Assembly (NCBI GenBank): GCA_002391195.1
Contig: DGRZ01000075.1
Location: 7,920 to 71,919, forward strand
DNA length: 64,000 bases
Direction: 5' to 3'
DNA from: Fibrobacter sp. UBA4375
Lineage (GTDB): Bacteria; Fibrobacterota; Fibrobacteria; Fibrobacterales; Fibrobacteraceae
This document shows, in pieces, positions 59,221-64,000 of this stretch. Under the pieces are notes generated by a model. The model was given only the letters and a program-made list of their open reading frames with translations. It was not told the DNA's origin and searched no databases. The translations under genes were made by a program, and so were the position numbers. Every line of letters begins with the position of its first letter. The stretch's first letter is position 1.

Positions 59221-60819
59221 CTACGACCCGCAAGTGCCGTACTTTCCGAGTTTGTGGATCTTGATGGAGTTGATCGATGTCGTTGTGCAGCTAGCCGACG
59301 TCTTCGAGCATGTCACACCCGCTTCGTCGTTGGAATACTTGAAGTGTATGGCCACAACCTTAGACTTAGCATTGGCAAAAGTCGGGTAAATCACATTCTG
59401 TTCAATAGCCCATGTAGGCTGATGGAAAACGGTCGTCGTAAAAGCAATATCCAGCGTTTTTACGGTAGCGCTAGGCAGCTTCGTATACCAGGAACTTCTG
59501 CCATCATAAGAACTCTTCAAGGTAAAGGCGACAGGCTTGGTTGCAGAATAAGTGACGCACATGCCTTCCCAACTGGACATATCCACTGCCGACCCTACGG
59601 GAGACAGATTAAAACCGATGGCACCATAAGGATAAGGAACCGATTCCATATATTCCCCATTGTAGTACCAATCGTACACAAGATCTATCTCAGCTGTATA
59701 GGCGCCCATTTCACTTCCGGCAAACACCATGGAGGTTCCCCCATCCTCCTGGTCATTGAAGCTGAACCACCAACCAGAAGAATCCTTGGTCACAGCGTTG
59801 TCATCGAAGAAGGTGTATTCGTCGACGGTGTTGAAGAAGGTACGCACTCGGTCACCGTAGGTAGAAGTGTACATGATCCCCTCTTCAAAAGTCACCACCT
59901 TCTCCTTGGGGCCAGCGCTAGCAGAAGACTTGGTTGTGCTACCAGAGTCCGAAGAACCGGGCGTGGTGCCTTCGTCGCCGCCATTTGCAGGGTTGGCGGC
60001 GGCCTTCATTTCGTCGCAACTCTCTACATTGTCCTCGTAAACTTCATCCAAGGTCGCCGCTCCAAAAATTTCAACATCTTCGGTAACGGTGCATTTACCC
60101 TTGTCGTACTTGGCGGTAGCACCTCCCTTGGCATAGGCATTGCAAACCGCTTCGGCCGTAACATCGTCCCCAAGAGCTGACAAATCAGACGTGGAAACCA
60201 CCGAGGTCAGTTCACCACCGGCAAAGACAAAAACAGTAGTAAAGGCTTCGCCATTTGCGTTTGTCTTTATCGTAACGGTCGAAGCAGTCTTGGTAACGGA
60301 GCAAATGTCGTCTGCACCTGTTCCCCCGTTCCCGCTAGAATTGCTGCTCTTGGCAAAGGGGTTCTTATCTCCAGAATCGGTACTAGCCGGCTTTACCACC
60401 TCGTTTGCGGCATCGCAGGCCATCTGCTGGGCCTGTTCCAACTGGTCGATGGATCCAGGCATGAGTCCCGCTGTCGTCTTCACGGTGCACTTGCCGCCTT
60501 CAAAGCTGGCCTCGGAGACCCCTTCCACATTCATGGCATTGCAAGCAGATTCTCCGCCAGCCCCCACGTCGGTAACGGTGGACTGGGAAGCCATATTGCC
60601 GTCGTCACCAAATTCGTAAATGGTGGTAGTAACTACCCCGTTCACATCGTTTTTCACGGTGAGGGTGTTTCCATTCTTGTCAACAGTGCAGACATCTCCC
60701 TGGGCGTTAGGGCCGCTGCCCTTGGAATCACTTCCACAACCAAACAGACCAATGCTGGCGGCACAGACCACCGAAGCTAACGCAATTGTATTTTTTCTGT
60801 TTACAATTCGGTTTGACAT
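59221..60819 (-). CDS. Modular lipoprotein with duplicated Cys module and beta-sandwich
   Basis: 532 aa from ATG 60819 (GGAGG upstream). Lipobox SIGLFGC. Two homologous ~95-residue modules, each with CTV/CSV-start, a beta-hairpin, a CNA motif and GKCTV (DVCTVDKNGNTLTVKNDVNG ... and DICSVTKTASTVTIKTNANG ...), suggest internal duplication with conserved disulfides. After a Ser linker (SSDSGSTTKSSASAGP) comes a carbohydrate-binding-like beta-sandwich (EGMCVTYSATKPVAFTLKSS; VVAIHFKYSND). Surface lipoprotein, possibly glycan-binding. Function not known. Confidence 0.75.
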   Translation of the reverse strand: MSNRIVNRKNTIALASVVCAASIGLFGCGSDSKGSGPNAQGDVCTVDKNGNTLTVKNDVNGVVTTTIYEFGDDGNMASQSTVTDVGAGGESACNAMNVEGVSEASFEGGKCTVKTTAGLMPGSIDQLEQAQQMACDAANEVVKPASTDSGDKNPFAKSSNSSGNGGTGADDICSVTKTASTVTIKTNANGEAFTTVFVFAGGELTSVVSTSDLSALGDDVTAEAVCNAYAKGGATAKYDKGKCTVTEDVEIFGAATLDEVYEDNVESCDEMKAAANPANGGDEGTTPGSSDSGSTTKSSASAGPKEKVVTFEEGIMYTSTYGDRVRTFFNTVDEYTFFDDNAVTKDSSGWWFSFNDQEDGGTSMVFAGSEMGAYTAEIDLVYDWYYNGEYMESVPYPYGAIGFNLSPVGSAVDMSSWEGMCVTYSATKPVAFTLKSSYDGRSSWYTKLPSATVKTLDIAFTTTVFHQPTWAIEQNVIYPTFANAKSKVVAIHFKYSNDEAGVTCSKTSASCTTTSINSIKIHKLGKYGTCGS

Positions 60820-60974
60820 AAAAAAGACCTCCAAACGGGTTTTATTTTATACAAATATATATTCTGGAGGCCCTGTAGTCAATACCACATAAGCCTTACG
60901 TTGTTTTTTATTAAGAAAGATTTACAAATGTAGGTTGAATACACATTAGATACAGAGAAAGGCCTAAAAAACGA

Positions 60975-60999
60975 CCCCGACATCGTTGCCGGGGTGACA
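60975..60999. repeat. REP-like hairpin CCCCG/CGGGG with TGACA tail
   Basis: ACCCCGacatcgttgcCGGGGTGACA, weaker stem than the 40-kb copies. Confidence 0.5.
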
Positions 61000-61007
61000 G
61001 TTGTGCT

Positions 61008-61030
61008 AAAATCCGGGGGCAAGCCCCAGG
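61008..61030 (-). terminator. Probable terminator of the FadL-like gene
   Basis: Minus strand CCTGGGGC-tt-GCCCCCGG then ATTTT, 4 nt beyond the stop. Confidence 0.6.
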
Positions 61031-61033
61031 AAA

Positions 61034-62533
61034 TTAAATATCCAGGTCGATACCTACGCCCACGCCGCGGCTTTCTCGCTTGTAGGTGTTCTTGCCGTAT
61101 TCCACGTCTTCTTCCCAGTCCTTATACAGGGAATGGAAATAGCCCAGGTTGAACTTGAGCCAGTCGGTAGCCCTGAAGGCAAGGCCGAAACCGAAGGTGG
61201 TATTGTCCAGAATGATGCTCATCTCGCTCAGGTATTCATCGGAGAGGTTGTAGCGGGTCACCTGCACGCCACCGCTCAATGTCCAGCGGGTCAAGAAATC
61301 CACTTCCACGCCGTAAAGGAACTCGTCGGTATCGTCAGCATACTTTTCCTGCTTACCGGGGAGGTTCGCCTTGGAGTCGAACCAGTGGCCATAACCCAGG
61401 CTCAAGCGCAGGTTGTCCAGCAGGGAGTAGGTAAGGCCCGCATAAATAGAAGCGGGAACGTCATTATCGGTCTTGACCCCGTCATTGTAGTTGTCAATGC
61501 CCACCTGGTTCACCTTGGTGTCGTTTTCCATCTCGATGGAGGTATTGTATTCAAAACGAAGGCCAAAGGAGAGGCGCTTGTAGTTGATGGCAAGAGCCGC
61601 GATGGGGGTAATGCCGTAGCCGGTCTGTTCCACGTCCAGTTCCTTGTCGGAAACCTGGGCGGCCACGGCCTCCAAAGTCTTGGACTTGATCATGAGTTCT
61701 TCGGCCTGGGCAGCGTACTGTTCGGCGGCAGCCTTGCTCTGGGCGGCAGAAGCCTTGTCACCGGCGGCGGCGTACTTTTCGGCGGCGGCGGCATACTGCT
61801 CGGCTGCACCGGCGGCCTCTCCTGCCTTGCCGGCCAGATATTCGGCAACGTTATTGAAGGTGGAAGCGGCTTCCACCATGCTGCCGTCCAGCCCGAGAAT
61901 CTCGTTCTTCGGGTTCACCTTGATGTTCTTCAGTTCGCCCTCGTAGTGGTTGTAGGCGTAGTTGAAGCGGGCGCCCAAATAGAAGGAGGCAAAGTCCACA
62001 ATGCGGTAAGAAGCACCCAGGGCAAAACCGAATATGTAGGAGGTTCCCGTCAAGGAAATGTCCGCCTCGTGATCCGTCGTTTCGAGACCGTTCTGGGTCA
62101 GCATGCCGGGAATCTGGGCCACGGCCACGTCAAAGGAGGGGAATCCGTCCTTGTAGTTCAGGGCGCCACCGCCACCGGTAATACCGAAATACCCCGAAAG
62201 GGCCAGGTTGCCGCGGTGCCAGGTCACCATGGCGCTGGGCATGGCCGGAATCTGGGCCTTGCCGCGGAACTTTTTCTCCCCACCGAACAACGGGGATTCC
62301 GTATAGGTGTTACGGCTCTGCCAGAAGGCCTGGGAGTTGAGAGAAATATGGAATCCGTCGGTCATGAAGGCTGTACCGGCGGGGTTGTAGTAGGGAGCGT
62401 CCGCCTCGGTAGTGGCATAGCGGGCCACGTTACGCAGGTAAGCCGCGGACTGGTTGGTGTTGGTATTCAGACCGCTAGCCAGAGCCAGGGACGAAAATGC
62501 GCCCATAAGGCCGACAATTTTGGTGAGTTTCAT
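61034..62533 (-). CDS. FadL/OmpP1/TodX-family outer-membrane transporter
   Basis: 499 aa. Signal peptide (IVGLMGAFSSLALAS). N-terminal plug region NQSAAYLRNVARYATTEADA followed by YYNPAGTAFM, the family hallmark. Barrel strands continue to GVGVGIDLDI. It moves hydrophobic molecules such as fatty acids across the outer membrane. Residues about 215-300 are an unusual Ala-rich, probably helical stretch (AGEAAGAAEQYAAAAEKYAA ... AAEQYAAQAEELMIKSKTLE) inserted between strands. -10-like AT-rich sequence upstream; AGAAGG before ATG. Confidence 0.88.
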   Translation of the reverse strand: MKLTKIVGLMGAFSSLALASGLNTNTNQSAAYLRNVARYATTEADAPYYNPAGTAFMTDGFHISLNSQAFWQSRNTYTESPLFGGEKKFRGKAQIPAMPSAMVTWHRGNLALSGYFGITGGGGALNYKDGFPSFDVAVAQIPGMLTQNGLETTDHEADISLTGTSYIFGFALGASYRIVDFASFYLGARFNYAYNHYEGELKNIKVNPKNEILGLDGSMVEAASTFNNVAEYLAGKAGEAAGAAEQYAAAAEKYAAAGDKASAAQSKAAAEQYAAQAEELMIKSKTLEAVAAQVSDKELDVEQTGYGITPIAALAINYKRLSFGLRFEYNTSIEMENDTKVNQVGIDNYNDGVKTDNDVPASIYAGLTYSLLDNLRLSLGYGHWFDSKANLPGKQEKYADDTDEFLYGVEVDFLTRWTLSGGVQVTRYNLSDEYLSEMSIILDNTTFGFGLAFRATDWLKFNLGYFHSLYKDWEEDVEYGKNTYKRESRGVGVGIDLDI

Positions 62534-62744
62534 GAGGGGACCTTCTCTGTTTTATTGATTTCGGCCCCAAAGTTAGAAATGAATCCCATGAATTTATCTA
62601 CATTTCGCTTACATTTTTCTAACGCGAAGAAAAATAAAAGCGTTTTGTATGTTTGCCCCGTGTCGTGGGCCCGCCCCCGCATTGGACTCGGGGGCTTCCC
62701 TCGGGTCTATTGGCGGGGCCTGCCGCCACGGTGCCTAAACCGCT

Positions 62745-63389
62745 TTAGAGGGCCACGAACCGCCGGAGCCCAAAGCTCACGGAAACCGCACACAAGACGA
62801 CGGAAGCCGCCAAGGTCAATACCGGCAGCAACAGCCCCTGCAAGAACACCTCGTGGAACATCTGCACCAGAAGGAGCAGCGGCACAATCAGGAACAGGGA
62901 AATGTGGGCCGCCGCCCGCACCGTCTTCACCCGGAGCGAGAGCATCAGGGAAAAGGCCGTCGTGAGAAGCACCGCCGAAAGCGCCCCCAGGATAGAAGCC
63001 ACCGCGGCCACCGCAGGAATATCGGGATGGGCCAGCCAGTAGGCCGACTGGGCCAAAAGGGAGAACACCACCGGGAAAGGGAGTATGGCCAGAAGCTTGC
63101 CCCAGAAAAGTGTCGAAGGCTTTATCGGAGAAAGCTGCAAAAGCTCCAGGGAATTGCGCTCCCGCTCCCCCGCAAACGAATCTCCGGCCAAGGGAGAGCC
63201 CATGGGCGCCATGAGGCACCCCAGCAAAAGCATCATGTAGCCTTCCATGCCTTCCATAATCTGCCCGCCATAGCGGGAGACCGCAATCCCCTGGCTCGCC
63301 GCGAGAATCACCGGCGGGATGACGAAGGGAATCCAGAATTTCGGGTCCCGGAATATCAGGCGGATTTCGTGTCTAAAAATGTGGAGCAT
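62745..63389 (-). CDS. ABC-2-type transporter permease
   Basis: 214 aa. N-terminal MLHIFRHEIRLIFRDPKFWI is a typical ABC-2 cytosolic helix; MAPMGSPLAGDSFAGERERN is the conserved segment ending GERER; six predicted transmembrane helices. ABC-2 permeases export polysaccharide, Na+ or drugs; the GERER/NSLELLQLSPI region resembles NatB-type. Its ATPase is not in the window; ettA upstream is not a transporter ATPase. Confidence 0.83.
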   Translation of the reverse strand: MLHIFRHEIRLIFRDPKFWIPFVIPPVILAASQGIAVSRYGGQIMEGMEGYMMLLLGCLMAPMGSPLAGDSFAGERERNSLELLQLSPIKPSTLFWGKLLAILPFPVVFSLLAQSAYWLAHPDIPAVAAVASILGALSAVLLTTAFSLMLSLRVKTVRAAAHISLFLIVPLLLLVQMFHEVFLQGLLLPVLTLAASVVLCAVSVSFGLRRFVAL

Positions 63390-63416
63390 AAAAATGTGAG
63401 CGGCAAAGCCGCGATG

Positions 63417-63486
63417 TGTGATGTGAAGTGTGTAATGTAAAATGGGTTATTCCTCATTCCACATTACACACTCCACACTATGCATT
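63417..63486. repeat. Heptamer array with internal inversion, ten units
   Basis: TGTGATG-TGAAGTG-TGTAATG-TAAAATG then GGTTATT-CCTCATT-CCACATT-ACACACT-CCACACT-ATGCATT. The halves are reverse complements (GTGTAATGT/ACATTACAC), forming a hairpin directly after the ettA stop. Confidence 0.8.
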
Positions 63487-64000
63487 ACCTCTTCAGAGTT
63501 TTATATCTAATCGGCTTCGGGTTGTCGGCGTCTTCGCCCAAGCGCTTGCGACGGTCGGCTTCGTACTCGCTCCAGTTGCCTTCGAACCACACGACCTTCG
63601 AGTCACCTTCGTAAGCGAGGATGTGTGTAGCGATGCGGTCCAGGAACCAGCGGTCATGGGAGATAATCACGGCACAGCCTGCGAACTTGAGGATAGCCTG
63701 TTCCAGAGCCTGCAACGTTTCGATGTCCAAGTCGTTCGTCGGTTCGTCAAGGAAGAGCACATTGCCCGGTTTCTGCAAGTTCTTCGCCATGAGCACACGG
63801 TTGCGTTCACCGCCCGAAAGCGTGGTGAGCTTTTTCTGCTGGGCGGCACCCGTGAAGTTGAACAGTCCGCAGTAGGCGCGGCCGTTCATCTTGCGGTCAC
63901 CCACCATAATCTCGTCGTTACCGCCGGTGATTTCTTCCCACACGGTCTTGGAGTCGTCGAGGCTTTCGCGGCCCTGTTCCATACTGATGATTTCGACAGT
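63485..64000 (-). CDS. ettA: Energy-dependent translational throttle protein EttA (C-terminal part)
   Basis: The last 171 residues are present; the 5' part lies beyond the right edge. ABC-F second nucleotide-binding domain: signature LSGGERNRVLMAKNLQ, Walker B VLFLDEPTNDLDIETL, ISHDRWFLDRIATHIL, and the EttA-specific end EGNWSEYEADRRKRLGEDAD ... RYKTLKR. EttA gates the first elongation step by binding the ribosomal E site according to ATP/ADP ratio. Confidence 0.93.
   Translation of the reverse strand, partial: TVEIISMEQGRESLDDSKTVWEEITGGNDEIMVGDRKMNGRAYCGLFNFTGAAQQKKLTTLSGGERNRVLMAKNLQKPGNVLFLDEPTNDLDIETLQALEQAILKFAGCAVIISHDRWFLDRIATHILAYEGDSKVVWFEGNWSEYEADRRKRLGEDADNPKPIRYKTLKR

Noticed and set aside
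61133..62965. 610-aa plus-strand open frame
   Set aside because: Antisense to the FadL-like gene and part of the ABC-2 permease; its Gly/His-rich sequence is a mirror of the coding strand.
62707..63219. 170-aa alternative minus-strand frame
   Set aside because: Out-of-frame reading of the ABC-2 permease gene, which has clear transmembrane and GERER features.

Overview
The window looks like chromosomal DNA of a Fibrobacter-type bacterium (phylum Fibrobacterota; gut or rumen fibre degraders). The evidence: a lipoprotein with the FISUMP (Fibrobacter succinogenes major paralogous) C-terminal module, Ser-rich linkers, a GH16 glucanase ending in a type IX secretion-like sorting domain, a tmRNA with tag ADENYALAA, a two-membrane envelope gene set (BamA, Skp, FadL, several Omp85 proteins), and anaerobe genes (pflA, paaK plus ACT). 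Assignment to Fibrobacter is an inference from protein features; no database search was possible.

Layout. 1-6.6 kb: partial M29 aminopeptidase, a YkgJ/SprT-like pair, and a three-gene unit lipoprotein / outer-membrane barrel / cNMP-GGDEF diguanylate cyclase. 6.8-9.8 kb: cimA-hisD. 10-13 kb: divergent envelope proteins. 13-19.3 kb: TatD-like nuclease, mfd, ssrA (tmRNA), and an IS3-family element lodged against the tmRNA 3' end. 19.3-22.5 kb: galE and a Wzc-type tyrosine kinase (exopolysaccharide). 22.6-30.5 kb: pflA, bamA-skp, paaK-ACT, mntP, a radical-SAM/SPASM gene. 30.5-37 kb: a tight operon mglA-like / mglB-like / DUF2914-like / 961-aa outer-membrane protein, followed by an Omp85 gene. 37-44 kb: rpsT, a DegT aminotransferase, a FISUMP lipoprotein, a small lipoprotein, a TraB/GumN protein and a FecCD-type ABC pair. 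44.3-47.1 kb: nspC, tsaE, rlmI. 47-52.8 kb: GH16, TPR protein, argG, a putative carbohydrate-associated exported protein. 52.9-58.3 kb: MCE/MlaD protein, recG, small membrane protein, Omp85-like protein. 58.8-64 kb: rnpB, a modular lipoprotein, FadL, an ABC-2 permease and partial ettA.

Between the genes three repeat classes stand out: (i) degenerate tandem arrays with a strict 7-bp period (unit types ACTCACA, GAAATCC, CCTAAAA, AGGGGAT, TGTGGAA) at about a dozen loci, often running into stop or start codons; (ii) REP-like GC hairpins with a TGACA tail; (iii) a hairpin with core CGCCTCG-TTAATA-CGAGGCG in three copies. The arrays are the most unusual feature of the window as a whole.

A recurring -10-like hexamer TATATT/TATCTT lies 6-8 nt before the start codon of several genes, the same distance at which it precedes the expected rnpB 5' end. 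This suggests that leaderless transcripts are common. The best candidate for an undescribed functional system is the mglA/mglB-linked envelope operon at 32.2-36.9 kb. No CRISPR array, tRNA or 23S/16S/5S rRNA gene was recognised.
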